Assembly (NCBI RefSeq): GCF_003240585.1
Contig: NZ_PCDP01000070.1
Location: 1-47,493, forward strand
Direction: 5' to 3'
DNA: 47,493 nt
From: Arminella tubonensis
GTDB lineage: Bacteria; Pseudomonadota; Alphaproteobacteria; Rhizobiales; Rhizobiaceae
Below the pieces are notes generated by a model, which made no database searches, was not told the DNA's origin, and saw only the letters and a list, made by a program, of their open reading frames with translations. The translations under genes and the position numbers were made by a program. Shown piece after piece: positions 33,890 through 43,254 of this stretch (position 1 is the first letter of the stretch; every line of letters starts with the position of its first letter).

Positions 33890-34034
33890 AGTCGAGTTGA
33901 CGACGCCAGCATGCGCGGCTCATCAAAACGTCCATCGGAAGACCGAAATCGTCGCGATCTGCCAAATTTCAGAGCGACGTTTGGTTCAGCGCGTTATATA
34001 CGGCGAACGAAAATACGCACTAGGAAGAGAAGCG

Positions 34035-34589
34035 ATGGACCGCGAGGCCACTGTCGCCCGCTTGGAAAAAGCACTGCGCGATGCCGAAACACTCGATAGC
34101 TGGAACAAGCAAGGTGAGGCCTTTCGCAGCTTGCGTGATGATATCGAGGCGACGATCCTTGAACTACGAACGGCACACGACAACCCCGCAACGGTCGTCG
34201 TCGTCATGGCCGAAGTCAATGACGGCTTGCTAATGATCCGTCGCGCCCTGCCCGACGGGTTCGGAAAGCTTGCGCTCCCAGGCGGTTTCCAAGGAAGAAA
34301 CGAGACTTGGCAAGAGGCAGGTGTACGTGAAGTCCACGAAGAGACTGGCGTGGTCCTCGACCCCCGAAAGCTGATTCTCCAAGCGGTTGAATCTGTGGAA
34401 GGCAACATCAATCTGCTTTTCGCTTTCCATACCGCCAAGATTGTCTGGGGAAGCTTTGTGCGTGACACAAAGGAGGTTCTTTCCGTTCACATCCAGACAG
34501 AAGCGGTCGAGTGTGCGTTCGAGACGCATACAAAGCATGTGCGCAGGTATTTCTCCTACCTGCGCCGACTGGTGTCATCCGCGAGCTAG
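34035..34589 (+). CDS. Nudix hydrolase
   Basis: A 184-residue protein with an intact Nudix box, GFQGRNETWQEAGVREVHEE followed by TGV, near residues 92-114. A helical N-terminal extension of about 50 residues (VARLEKALRDAETLDSWNKQ) precedes the catalytic domain, which starts at VVVVMAEVNDGLLMIRR. The ATG at 34035 has AGGAAGAGAAG upstream; the frame reaches further left only through the degraded HipA tail. It probably hydrolyses a nucleoside diphosphate derivative; the layout is close to NUDIX proteins acting on ADP-ribose or NADH-like substrates. It is separate from the decayed Nudix gene at 16735-17091. Confidence 0.88.
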   Translation: MDREATVARLEKALRDAETLDSWNKQGEAFRSLRDDIEATILELRTAHDNPATVVVVMAEVNDGLLMIRRALPDGFGKLALPGGFQGRNETWQEAGVREVHEETGVVLDPRKLILQAVESVEGNINLLFAFHTAKIVWGSFVRDTKEVLSVHIQTEAVECAFETHTKHVRRYFSYLRRLVSSAS

Positions 34590-34604
34590 GGCATGTTGAC
34601 AGAT

Positions 34605-34745
34605 GCGACAGCCGAACCCTCGCTCGGTGACGTCCGGGAAGGTTTTCGAGCCTGCGAGGTAGACGTCTTCCACCTTCAGCGTCTTCATGAAGCTTTCGGC
34701 CTGGGCATTCCCATTCTGATAAGGGTTTCCCACGGCGCTCATGGA
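34605..34745 (-). mobile_element. IS3-family transposase (OrfB) remnant
   Basis: Leftward translation gives SMSAVGNPYQ...NAQAESFMKTLKVEDVYLAG and FPDVTER, the C-terminal part of the DDE integrase core of an IS3-family OrfB, including the catalytic Glu in AESF. Two residues are inserted relative to the common SxNPYENAQAES motif, and sequence on both sides is unrelated. Dead fragment of about 47 codons. Confidence 0.8.
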
Positions 34746-34967
34746 GTCTGAGTGCTCGTCCGCCCTACCACCTTGAACAACAAGGCCGCCAAGGCCAGCG
34801 ATCGCGCGCTCAACAATCCTTCCGGGGTTGAAGGCAAAAATGGTCTCCGTTCGGTACAACAGAGAGGCCAGGTCCCGGCGTCGGACAAGTTACCGCCCAA
34901 ATCCCTCAACGAAGACACTTAGGACGACGAGCTTCCTGAAACCAACATGCTCGATGACTGATTTGTG

Positions 34968-37004
34968 TCAACCACCCAGTGCTGCGATCGCCTGGCGTCC
35001 AGCTCGGACGACCGCGTCCGTAGTGATGTCAAACTTTTTGTAGATGTCATCGATCTTTCCGGATGCTCCGAACTCGTGCATGCCCACAAAAAGGCCGTCC
35101 AACCCCAGGTCCCGATCCCAGGAGTCCTGCACGGCTGCCTCGACCGCAACACGAGCACGGGTTTCGCCAAGGACCTTCTTCTGGTAGGCAGGGTCCTGCT
35201 TCCCGAAAGCCAGCCTGCACGGCATTGACACCACCGCTGTACGAACTCCCTCACTTTGGAGAATTGCGCGAGCTTCGACCGCTAGGTGCAACTCTGAACC
35301 GGTGGCCAGGATCGTCAGTTGACGGTCACCCCCTTCGGCTTCTTGAAGCACGTAGGCTCCCTTCGCGGCAAGGTTCCCCTCGGAGCGTTCACGCCGCAAC
35401 AGCGGCATGGGCTGGCGAGACAGAGCGATCAAAGCCGCTTCCCTCGAATTGTCCATGATCGCTTCCCAGCACTCAGCCGTCTCAATCGGGTCGCCGGGCC
35501 GGTAGACGGCAAGGCGTGGTATGGCGCGTAGCGCACTCAGATGTTCGATTGGCTGATGTGTTGGTCCGTCCTCGCCAAGACCAATCGAGTCGTGGGTCAT
35601 GACGAAGATCGTTCGGACCTCCATCATTGCTGCAAGGCGGATCGAGGGCCGACTATAATCGGAAAACGTAAGGAATGTACCCCCGTAGGGTATCAGGCCA
35701 CCGTGGAGCGCCAGACCGTTCATTGCCGCGGCCATGCCGTGTTCGCGAACGCCATAATGAATGTAGGAACCGGCGAACTCACCGGGTTTGATCTCGACCT
35801 GATTCTTGGCCTTGGTGTTATTTGACGGCGTCAGATCGGCCGATCCGCCAAGAAGTTCAGGGATGGCATCGAACAGGTGATTAAGTACGATGCCGCTTGC
35901 CTGTCGCGTCGCCAAGTCCTTTTCCGAACCTCGTACCTCCTGCTTTGCTGCTTCGATCGCGGACCGCCAACCTCTTGGAAGCTCCCCTTTCATCCGCCGC
36001 TCAAAGTCGGCGCGCCTGTGGCCAGAGTTCTCGACGCGGGTGGCCCAGGCAGCCCGCTCGGCACCCCCCTTTGCGCCGATCCGTCGCCAGTCCTCAAGAA
36101 GTTCATCCGGTATTTCGAATGGTGGTGCCGTCCAGCCCAAGATTTGGCGAGCGCCGGCGATTTCCTCTTCGCCAGGGGCATCGCTATGGGCTTTCTGCGT
36201 TCCGGCCTTCGTCGGGAACCCAAAGCCAATGATGGTCTTGCAGGCGATCATCGACGGGCGGTCGGTCACCTTGTGGGCCTCGAAGATAGCGGCGCGGATG
36301 GCGTCGGTGTCGTGTCCGTCAATTTCCTGGACATGCCAGTTCGCCGCCCGGAACCGCGTCGGCTGGTCATCGGATTCGGCCAAACTGGTGGCACCGTCGA
36401 TCGAAATGGAGTTGTTGTCCCAGAAGGCGGTCAGCTTGCCGAGCTTCAGGTGTCCGGCCAGCGATATTGCCTCATGGCTGATGCCCTCCATAAGGCATCC
36501 ATCGCCAAGGAAGACATAGGTGTGATGATCCACAAGTTCATCGCCGAAAGAAGCATTCATGATCCGCTCCCCGAGCGCAAGGCCAACGGAGTTCGCCGTC
36601 CCCTGCCCTAACGGACCCGTTGTTGTTTCTATGCCGGTCGCATGATGATACTCGGGATGCCCAGCCGTCCTGCTGTCGATCTGACGGAAGCGCTTGATCT
36701 CCTCGATCGTCATATCCCTGTAGCCCGTCAAGTAAAGCAGGCTGTAAAGCAGCATCGAACCATGCCCGTTCGAGATGAGAAAACGGTCGCGATCGAACCA
36801 GTAGGGATCGGCGGCATCGAATTTCATGAACTCGGAAAACAACACGGCGGCGATATCCGCCATCCCCATTGGCATGCCGGGGTGACCGCTCTTTGCCTTT
36901 TGCACCGCATCCATCGAAAGGAAGCGGATGCAATCTGCAAGATTTCTGAGCCGCCGGTCTTTCGGCTCGGGAACCGTTTTGAAAACAGTGGGGGTGTCGG
37001 GCAT
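34968..37004 (-). CDS. tkt: Transketolase
   Basis: A 678-residue full-length transketolase, the thiamine-diphosphate enzyme that moves two-carbon ketol units in the pentose phosphate or Calvin cycle. Visible are KAKSGHPGMPMGMADIA near the start, the ThDP motif from GDGCLMEGISHEA to FWDNNSISIDG, and the pyrimidine-domain block MTHDSIGLGEDGPTHQPIEH. Length and order match known enzymes. Its immediate neighbours are not other pentose or Calvin genes, so it is probably an extra copy moved here. The remnant of an IS3 element lies just past its 3' end. Confidence 0.95.
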   Translation of the reverse strand: MPDTPTVFKTVPEPKDRRLRNLADCIRFLSMDAVQKAKSGHPGMPMGMADIAAVLFSEFMKFDAADPYWFDRDRFLISNGHGSMLLYSLLYLTGYRDMTIEEIKRFRQIDSRTAGHPEYHHATGIETTTGPLGQGTANSVGLALGERIMNASFGDELVDHHTYVFLGDGCLMEGISHEAISLAGHLKLGKLTAFWDNNSISIDGATSLAESDDQPTRFRAANWHVQEIDGHDTDAIRAAIFEAHKVTDRPSMIACKTIIGFGFPTKAGTQKAHSDAPGEEEIAGARQILGWTAPPFEIPDELLEDWRRIGAKGGAERAAWATRVENSGHRRADFERRMKGELPRGWRSAIEAAKQEVRGSEKDLATRQASGIVLNHLFDAIPELLGGSADLTPSNNTKAKNQVEIKPGEFAGSYIHYGVREHGMAAAMNGLALHGGLIPYGGTFLTFSDYSRPSIRLAAMMEVRTIFVMTHDSIGLGEDGPTHQPIEHLSALRAIPRLAVYRPGDPIETAECWEAIMDNSREAALIALSRQPMPLLRRERSEGNLAAKGAYVLQEAEGGDRQLTILATGSELHLAVEARAILQSEGVRTAVVSMPCRLAFGKQDPAYQKKVLGETRARVAVEAAVQDSWDRDLGLDGLFVGMHEFGASGKIDDIYKKFDITTDAVVRAGRQAIAALGG

Positions 37005-37346
37005 GGCGTGCTCCAGGTTTGCGTGGCGTTCGAACCGGAACTCGTAGAGTTCCCTAGCTCTTCATCGATGCCAGCAAAGCGGGCAAAGAAATGGAGGGCA
37101 GCTAAACCTGACTTAGGGCTGGCTCTCGAAATGTGGACTCGCAAACTGAAACAAATACGCGGCAACTGCCACCTGCGGGTCTGTTGACGCGCGCTATCAA
37201 GCCATCTCGTGCTGGCTTGACTCCATCGCGGACTAGAACATAATAAGAACATTGCCGCACGAAGCGGCACTCAAATTCACGCCGAAGCTTTGGCTGCTGT
37301 GAACCACACAGGAGGACGGTGAGATGTTGATTAAAGACAGCTATTT
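37005..37346. other. Gap between transketolase and LysR gene
   Basis: No complete gene is seen in 342 bases. Near the right end, GGAGG at about 37311 precedes an ATG at 37324 whose frame (MLIKDSYFQAP) runs antisense into the LysR gene. It may be the first codons of a lost gene. The promoter of tkt should lie near its left end. Confidence 0.4.
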
Positions 37347-38246
37347 TCAAGCCCCGAGTAATTTTTTTGTACGCCCCGCGAGAAGCGGAGCGTACGCGGC
37401 GAGCCTGCGGGACGCGAACTCCGTGAATAGCTGCACGCGCTTCGTCTTGCGTGTTTCCCCATGTGTGAGAAGCCAAAGCGTTCCGTACATGTGCAGGTCG
37501 GTCCCCGGCACCCTCACCAGTAGAGGATCGGCCTCCCCGACGAAGCATGGCACCGTCGTCATTCCAAGCCCCTGCCGCACCGCGACGATCTGTGCCTCTG
37601 CGTCCGTGACCCTGATCGGAGCCTCGACGGTGCGAACCTCACCTTCGCTCGCCCAATCCGGAATTCCATGACTGCTTATGACGATCCACCGGATGGGAGG
37701 CGAGCCCGCATGCCACGCGGCTAGTCGATCACGGGACATGTAGACGCCGCCAAATACATCCGGTCCCTTCAGGCCGTGAAGATTGAACGGCAGGGTCTTG
37801 CGGTCGTAGACAACACGGATCGCCACGTCGGCCTCTCGGTTGGTCAGATTTGCCAGCTCGCCGGACGACAAGATTTCAATTTCGATGTCTGGATGCAGAC
37901 GCGCGAATTCGGCGAAGTCCGGCATAAGCAGGTGCGTCGCGAGGGTCGGTGCCAACGTCACCCGCAGAAGCCCGCGCACGCTCTGGTCGCGCCCGAGGAC
38001 GCGCGTCTCCAACTGGTGCGACGACACTTCCATCTGCTCCGCGAGTTCCCGTACCTCTTCACCCGCTGGCGTCACGCGGTAGCCCGAAGGCAGCTTTTCG
38101 AACATCTGCGCCCCTAGGCGTGCCTCGAGTTGGGCGACGCGCCGCAGCACGGTCGAATGGTTCACACCGAGCGCCTCAGCCGCCGCGCGCAATGAGCCTC
38201 CGCGTGCCACGGCAAGAAAGTAGCGAATGTCGTCCCAGTCGATCAT
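37347..38246 (-). CDS. LysR family transcriptional regulator
   Basis: A 299-residue regulator from the Met at 38246 (a Met five codons upstream is possible). The N-terminal helix-turn-helix reads WDDIRYFLAVARGGSLRAAA then LGVNHSTVLRRVAQLEARLG. The effector domain follows with VTLAPTLATHLLMPDFAEF and GLGMTTVPCFVG. It is divergent from the SDR gene at 38470, with a 223-base shared control region, the classical LysR layout, so the SDR gene and its followers are its likely targets. Confidence 0.92.
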   Translation of the reverse strand: MIDWDDIRYFLAVARGGSLRAAAEALGVNHSTVLRRVAQLEARLGAQMFEKLPSGYRVTPAGEEVRELAEQMEVSSHQLETRVLGRDQSVRGLLRVTLAPTLATHLLMPDFAEFARLHPDIEIEILSSGELANLTNREADVAIRVVYDRKTLPFNLHGLKGPDVFGGVYMSRDRLAAWHAGSPPIRWIVISSHGIPDWASEGEVRTVEAPIRVTDAEAQIVAVRQGLGMTTVPCFVGEADPLLVRVPGTDLHMYGTLWLLTHGETRKTKRVQLFTEFASRRLAAYAPLLAGRTKKLLGA

Positions 38247-38469
38247 GGTGCAATTCGGCACCGCGCGGGGCGCCTTCTAAACAATGTATCGGGCGCATTG
38301 TACAGCAATACAGGCAAAATGTCGCGGCGGTGTTCTCGTCCTGCCGGATCGATTTTGCACCACCGATGTGCGCGCTTCCGCACTCAATGTCCGACTTCGG
38401 CAGACCTATGTTCTGGTTCTCGGCGGCGGCCCCGACGACCTCCGCGCAACGCCAACGTAGGATGAAAAC

Positions 38470-39204
38470 ATGACCAGACTTAATGGAAAGACCGCCGTGA
38501 TCACCGGCGGAGCTACCGGCATCGGCCGCGCCGCGGCAAAACGCTTCATCGAGGAGGGCGCCTTCGTCTTCATCTACGGCCGCCGGCAGGAAGCGCTCGA
38601 CGCCGCCCTGGCCGAGCTGGGACCCAATGCCCGCGCTGTGAAGGGCTCGGTCTCGGATGAGGCTGACCTTGATCGCCTCTATGCGACGGTGAAGGCAGAG
38701 CGCGGAACGCTCGACATTGTCTTCGCAAATGCTGGGGCCGGAAGCCCGCTTCCGCTCGGCCAAATCACCGCCAAGCACATCGACGAAACTTTCGAAACCA
38801 ATGTGAAGGGCACGATCTTCACGGTCCAGAAGGCGCTGCCACTAATGGGCAAGGGCGGTTCGATCATCCTGACCGGATCGAGCGCCGGCACCACGGGCGC
38901 TCCCGGTTTCACTGCCTACAGCGCGAGCAAGGCGGCAGTGCGAAACCTCGCGCGGACCTGGGCGGAGGACCTGAAGGGCACCGGGATCCGGATCAACGTG
39001 CTATCGCCCGGAGCGACGGCGACCGAACTCGCAAAGGAGGCGCTGGGCGAGGAGGGCCAGAAGGCCTACGGCGCGATGACGCCGCTCCAGCGCATGGCCG
39101 ATCCAGCGGAGATCGGGGCCGTGGCCGCCTTTCTTGCGTCAGATGACAGCAGCTTCATGACCGCCAGCGAAGTCGCCGTCGACGGCGGCCTGGCACAACT
39201 CTAA
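38470..39204 (+). CDS. SDR family NAD(P)-dependent oxidoreductase
   Basis: A 244-residue classical short-chain dehydrogenase/reductase. The cofactor motif is TGGATGIG near residue 12, with NAG in FANAGAG, catalytic Ser in LTGSSAGT, and YSASK (Tyr/Lys) near residue 155. The C-terminus FLASDDSSFMTASEVAVDGG is typical. An Arg in YGRRQ after beta-2 favours NADP. Substrate unknown. It is divergent from the LysR regulator and followed by a hairpin at 39221-39248. Confidence 0.93.
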   Translation: MTRLNGKTAVITGGATGIGRAAAKRFIEEGAFVFIYGRRQEALDAALAELGPNARAVKGSVSDEADLDRLYATVKAERGTLDIVFANAGAGSPLPLGQITAKHIDETFETNVKGTIFTVQKALPLMGKGGSIILTGSSAGTTGAPGFTAYSASKAAVRNLARTWAEDLKGTGIRINVLSPGATATELAKEALGEEGQKAYGAMTPLQRMADPAEIGAVAAFLASDDSSFMTASEVAVDGGLAQL

Positions 39205-39220
39205 CGCACCACGCCCACCA

Positions 39221-39248
39221 GGCGCTCCGTTCGAACGTTCGGAGCGCC
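39221..39248 (+). terminator. Hairpin after the SDR gene
   Basis: GGCGCTCCG (39221-39229) pairs with CGGAGCGCC (39240-39248) across a 10-base loop, 17 bases past the SDR stop. There is no U-tract, so it could be an attenuating or transcript-protecting hairpin instead of a terminator. Confidence 0.4.
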
Positions 39249-39279
39249 GTAGGACGGGATAAATCCAAGGAGAATAGAT

Positions 39280-39879
39280 ATGAGCTACGCAATTATCGGC
39301 TTCGGCAATATCGGCCAGGCCCTGGCCAAGGCGTTTGCCCGCAACGGCATCGAAGTATCCGTGGCAACCACCCGCGACCCGGAAAGCTTTGCAGCGGCGG
39401 CGGCTGCGATCGGAAAAATGATCATTCCCAAAACGCTGGCGGAAGCCGTTAAGGCGGACATCGTGTTTTTGGCTGTCCGTTTCGAGGCGCACCCGGATGT
39501 GGCAAAGGCGCTTCCCAGCTGGCAGGGGAAGACCATCGTCGATGTGACCAATGCCTACGGCGTGCCCCCTGAGGAACTGGGAGGACAGCCTTCTTCCAAG
39601 TTCATCGCGCAGGCTTTCTCTGGTGCACGGCTGGTCAAGGGCTTCAACCATTTGATCGCTGCCACCCTTGCCCAGGATCCGGCCGTGCACGGCGGCAGGA
39701 GAGTCGTGTTCCTGGCGAGCGACGATGACACTGCCGCAGACCAGGTTGGTACGCTCGCGGAAAATCTCGGTTTCTCGCCGATCAAACTTGGCGGGCTTTC
39801 GGAAGGTGGACTGCTTGTGCAGGCGCGCGGAAAGAGCTGGGGTCAACTGATCTTTAAGGACCTGGTCAAGTTCGACTGA
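39280..39879 (+). CDS. NADPH-dependent F420 reductase-like oxidoreductase
   Basis: A 199-residue Rossmann-fold protein with the dinucleotide motif IIGFGNIGQALAKAFARNG at its very start, then VATTRDPES, a second strand block DIVFLAVRFEAHPDV, and GKTIVDVTNAYGV. It matches the F420-dependent NADP reductase/coenzyme-binding family that in proteobacteria, which lack classical F420 pathways in most cases, probably reduces other substrates. The ribosome site AAGGAG lies before the ATG. It is second of four rightward genes. Confidence 0.87.
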   Translation: MSYAIIGFGNIGQALAKAFARNGIEVSVATTRDPESFAAAAAAIGKMIIPKTLAEAVKADIVFLAVRFEAHPDVAKALPSWQGKTIVDVTNAYGVPPEELGGQPSSKFIAQAFSGARLVKGFNHLIAATLAQDPAVHGGRRVVFLASDDDTAADQVGTLAENLGFSPIKLGGLSEGGLLVQARGKSWGQLIFKDLVKFD

Positions 39880-39884
39880 CCAAT

Positions 39885-39911
39885 CGGGATCGTAATTTTG
39901 ATGCGATCCCG
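39885..39911 (+). terminator. Hairpin after the reductase gene
   Basis: CGGGATCG (39885-39892) and CGATCCCG (39904-39911) form an 8-bp stem with an 11-base loop, six bases past the stop of the reductase gene. It has no clear U-tract. It may separate this gene from the NTF2-fold gene downstream. Confidence 0.4.
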
Positions 39912-39978
39912 CTTCATGGACCACAACGTGTCCAACTAGGTCGGGCACAATCCGACTGACGGAAAACGGAGAGATACG

Positions 39979-40401
39979 ATGAGCATCGAAAAGAATGTCC
40001 AGATAGTGAAAGACTTCTTCGCAGCGATGGGCAGCGAAAACAAGCAAGATCTGCTGGCCATTATCGCCGAAGATATTGAGTGGATCATACCAGGTGAAGG
40101 CTGGCCGCTGGCCGGCACGCACCGCGGGCACGCAGAACTCGGAGCCGTGCTCAAAAAGGCCTCCGAAGAGGTGGAAATGACATACCCAAAGCCCCCCGAA
40201 TTCGTGGCGCAGGGGGATCGAGTAATGGTCGTCGGCGTCGCGACCGGGAAAATCAAAGCAACGAACAAGCCGTTCAAGGACGATTGGGTCTTCGACATCA
40301 CCGTTCGAAATGGCAAAGTGACGAAGATCCGGGAGTACATCGACACGCAAGCACTGGCGCGGGCCTCCGAGACGGCCGCGAGCGCCCGCCCTGATCATTG
40401 A
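39979..40401 (+). CDS. SnoaL-like NTF2-fold protein
   Basis: A 140-residue protein of the SnoaL-like nuclear transport factor 2 superfamily: VKDFFAAMGSENKQDLLAII, EDIEWIIPGEGWPLAGTHRG, a central YPKPPEFVAQGDRVMVVGV and the final strand EYIDTQALARA. GGAGAGA lies before the ATG. It has no signal peptide. The pocket is suited to a small hydrophobic ligand, but no reaction can be assigned. It follows the reductase gene by about 100 bases and precedes a methyltransferase. Confidence 0.87.
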   Translation: MSIEKNVQIVKDFFAAMGSENKQDLLAIIAEDIEWIIPGEGWPLAGTHRGHAELGAVLKKASEEVEMTYPKPPEFVAQGDRVMVVGVATGKIKATNKPFKDDWVFDITVRNGKVTKIREYIDTQALARASETAASARPDH

Positions 40402-40475
40402 CAGTGAGAGCATCTGAAGCAGTTACGGCGGTGAACCCCGCGCAAACGCGCAGTTTTTTTGATACGGAGATTCCA

Positions 40476-41108
40476 ATGTACGACCAATCCAAGATATCCG
40501 AGTTGATCCGGTTCGCACAAGCCAAAGAGGGCTCCACTGTCATCGATGTCTACCCAGGCGACGGCGACTGGACCCGTCTCTTCTCCGACGTCGTGGGTCC
40601 CGAAGGACGGGTTTACAGTTTTGTGCCGGCCGAAGTCGCCCATTTCAAGAACGATCCGGTCGGCCAAATGCAGACGCTGGCGAAGGAGCCAGGCCGAGAG
40701 AACGTCGAAGCCGTCACTTCAGACCTCCTCGAGATGCCGAAGGTCACGCAGCCAGCAGATGTCCTGTGGCTGCACCTTTTCTATCACGATCTCCACACCG
40801 AGCTGATGCAGGCCGGGGGTGCGACGGCGGTCAACTTCAATCGAGCAGTCTACGAGCGGCTGAAGCCCGGTGGGTCCTATGTCATCGTAGACCACACAGC
40901 CGCCGTCGGGACTGGCATGAGCGACACTCAGTCACTGCATCGGATTGAACCCTCATCCGTTCGGGCGGAGGTGGAGGCCGTCGGCTTCGTACTGGACGCG
41001 GAGAGCACCATGCTCGCGAACAAGGACGATCGGCACTCTGTCAAGGTGTTCGATCCCTCGATTAAGGGTGAGACCGATCGCTTCGCCTTTCGGTTCGTGA
41101 AGCCCTGA
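40476..41108 (+). CDS. Class I SAM-dependent methyltransferase-like protein
   Basis: A 210-residue protein from the ATG at 40476, preceded by ACGGAGA; the frame is open back to 40398 but without a ribosome site. Motif I is VIDVYPGDGDWT, a variant of the usual D-x-G-x-G, then VYSFVPAE, VLWLHLFYHDLHTE and LKPGGSYVIVDHTA. It resembles the predicted methyltransferases of COG4798, many of which are exported; this one shows no signal peptide. Substrate unknown. Confidence 0.85.
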   Translation: MYDQSKISELIRFAQAKEGSTVIDVYPGDGDWTRLFSDVVGPEGRVYSFVPAEVAHFKNDPVGQMQTLAKEPGRENVEAVTSDLLEMPKVTQPADVLWLHLFYHDLHTELMQAGGATAVNFNRAVYERLKPGGSYVIVDHTAAVGTGMSDTQSLHRIEPSSVRAEVEAVGFVLDAESTMLANKDDRHSVKVFDPSIKGETDRFAFRFVKP

Positions 41109-41124
41109 AAGATGTTGGTGGCGA

Positions 41125-41581
41125 CTACGTTCCGATCGAAGCAAGACCCATTCGCAGGGCGACGTCGATACCCTGTTCGATCAGCCTGACATTTCTGTCA
41201 TCAAGAAGGACCGAGATGTCGGTGCCGGGATGGGCCTCGACAAACTGTGACAGCTTGGGCGGATGCACTGGCACATGAAAGTCAGTGTGCCGCTGATCGT
41301 GATCTGACAGAGAAATTCTGCCACTTGCTCCCGACGGCGGAAAGCGCAGCTTCGGCATCCTCGACAACCTTGACCCCGTGTTCGTAGAACACTTTGCCCG
41401 GTTCGGTTGGAGGGAGCTGTCGTTTCGACCGGAGACATAGTGGCGCACCGAGTTCACGCTCAAGATGCGCAATGGTTTTGGAGAGGGCCGATTGCCCGAC
41501 CTTGAGAGACTTTGCCGCGGCGCTGAACGAATTGCTGTCATAGACGCGGATGAAATAACGCATCAAAGTGAAAAGATCCAA
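41125..41581 (-). pseudogene. LysR regulator remnant
   Basis: A TTG at 41581 with GGGAGG upstream begins a LysR helix-turn-helix (LFTLMRYFIRVYDSNSFSAA, KSLKVGQSALSKTIAHLE, LGAPLCLRSKRQ). The frame then breaks near 41320, where the sequence jumps to HPGTDISVLLDDRNVRLIEQGIDVALRMG, part of the effector domain, and ends at 41125. About half of the normal 300 residues remains. Non-functional. Confidence 0.8.
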
Positions 41582-41907
41582 GTTCTGCCTCCCATGACGG
41601 CAACACGAGAGCGACGATAGCAGCTCTACTTGCCGACCGTCACCACCTGCGCGAAAAACTCGCCTTGGCCGCCAACGCTTTAAGCCGTGGCCTGGCGTGA
41701 GGATAGACGCCGACATTTGATCAGTCCTGACAAGGCCGGAATCTCGCCGAAATCGCATCGTGTACTTGGGAAGCCGATTTCTGCAGGCCGGATCGCGACA
41801 TTTTGGGGCTCACGACGTTCGCACATGAGCTTTGCGCCTCAGGCACCCGGAGCGGGTTTGAATTTTCGAAGGCCGAATGAGGACGACAATTGGACCTGAT
41901 AGAAACG

Positions 41908-42885
41908 TTAGTCCTTGAAGTCGACGACGACGCCCGGCTTTACCATTCCCGCCAGTTCCTCCGCGTCCCAGTTGGTCAGGCGGACGCAGCCGTGCGATCC
42001 CGACTTGTCGATCATTGCAGGTTCCGGCGTGCCGTGTATTCCATAGGTGGGCTCGGTCAAGTCGATCCAGACAGTGCCGACCGGTCCGTTCGGGCCCTTG
42101 GGGATGGTCAGGACCCCATTGTTCTTTCCCTGCTTAAAGTTCCGCTTAGGGTCGTACCTGTATGTCGGCATCCTTGCTACGCCCTTAACTTTGTGCCTGC
42201 CGGAAGGCGCCGGATTATCCTGGCTTCCGATCGTCGCCGGATAGACTGCGAGTACAGATCCGTCCTCGGCAAAAGCGACGACCTGGCCGTTCCGCTTCCT
42301 GGCTTCGATGCGCTTAACCTTCCCTTCCGTTGAAGATCCGGTCATCACGACATTGACCGTCTCGCCGGGCGCGAATTTAGCACCGGGGTTCAACATCTTC
42401 AAAAGGTCAATGTCCATGTGGAATCGCTCGGAAAGTTTCTCTGCCACGCTGGTATAGCCGAGGGTTTCCATCTTTGCTTTCTCGCCGTAGTCTTCCGGGA
42501 TCTTGTCGACGAGGCCGGTCGCATCCTTATCCGAGACAACATAACGCTCGACGATCGGCGTCTTATCCTCGAGGCCGGCAGCCACCTCGGGATCAAGCTT
42601 TCCGTCGACCGGAAGACCGCGCATCGCCTCAAAACCAGCCACGGCCTTGCTGACGTTTTCCCCGTAAAATCCGTCGATCACCCCCGGAGACGACCCGTTG
42701 CGGTCAAGCAACACCTGAAGACGGATAATGGCGGGGTTCGGATCGGAAGATGCCTTGGGTGGTCGCTCTGATGCGATGGAAGCAAGAGATGCGGCATCAA
42801 TAGCCTCCGGTCGCAGCTCTTGAGCCGCGACATTGCCAAAGGAGACGACCAATGTGAACATGGCAATTGACGGAAGTGTTTTCAT
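41908..42885 (-). CDS. L,D-transpeptidase with peptidoglycan-binding domain
   Basis: A 325-residue exported enzyme: Sec signal (MKTLPSIAMFTLVVSFGNVA), a PG_binding_1-like domain about residues 45-105 (RLQVLLDRNGSSPGVIDGFY, AGFEAMRGLPVDGKLD), a linker with LysM-like elements, and a C-terminal YkuD catalytic domain with HGTPEPAMIDKSGSHGCVRL then TN (nucleophile Cys near 300). It makes 3-3 crosslinks in peptidoglycan or attaches proteins to it. The Met at 42885 was chosen as it starts the signal. It stands alone. Confidence 0.93.
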   Translation of the reverse strand: MKTLPSIAMFTLVVSFGNVAAQELRPEAIDAASLASIASERPPKASSDPNPAIIRLQVLLDRNGSSPGVIDGFYGENVSKAVAGFEAMRGLPVDGKLDPEVAAGLEDKTPIVERYVVSDKDATGLVDKIPEDYGEKAKMETLGYTSVAEKLSERFHMDIDLLKMLNPGAKFAPGETVNVVMTGSSTEGKVKRIEARKRNGQVVAFAEDGSVLAVYPATIGSQDNPAPSGRHKVKGVARMPTYRYDPKRNFKQGKNNGVLTIPKGPNGPVGTVWIDLTEPTYGIHGTPEPAMIDKSGSHGCVRLTNWDAEELAGMVKPGVVVDFKD

Positions 42886-43254
42886 GTTCACTGAATGGAC
42901 AGCACTGGAAGTAGTTCCGCAACCGGTCTCGCGCGTTCGCAATGATTTCGGGGACTTTGATGGGAATGAAGACCTCTCTCGTGACTGCTGGTCGCAATGA
43001 CGACGATAGAGGGGATCACGTGCAGATCCGGTCATGCCGCCGGATTCTAAATTTTGAGCGCCGCTCGGTTAACGCTGCCGTGCCCTTCAAGCAGTTCGAG
43101 CCGCCGCCATTGGATTGATTGGGATGTACTTGCAAGGCCGACCCATGCGTTTCCAAGGCGCCCTACCAATTTTGGCATGAAGGCTGAGAGCGCTATGTGA
43201 TCGCCATTTTCCGTGCCACATCTACCAAAGAGGATTTGCCGTTTCGAGGTTCTG
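42886..43254. other. Gap between L,D-transpeptidase and DUF1176-like gene
   Basis: A 369-base divergent gap. No gene, repeat or clear operator was recognised; it should contain both promoters. Confidence 0.4.

Noticed and set aside
37324..37410. Small gene starting MLIKDSYFQAP with a good GGAGG site
   Set aside because: The frame runs antisense into the LysR gene after about 15 codons with no recognisable continuation; at most the first codons of a lost gene.
40398..40475. Upstream start for the methyltransferase
   Set aside because: It lacks a ribosome site and overlaps the NTF2-fold gene; the ATG at 40476 has ACGGAGA.
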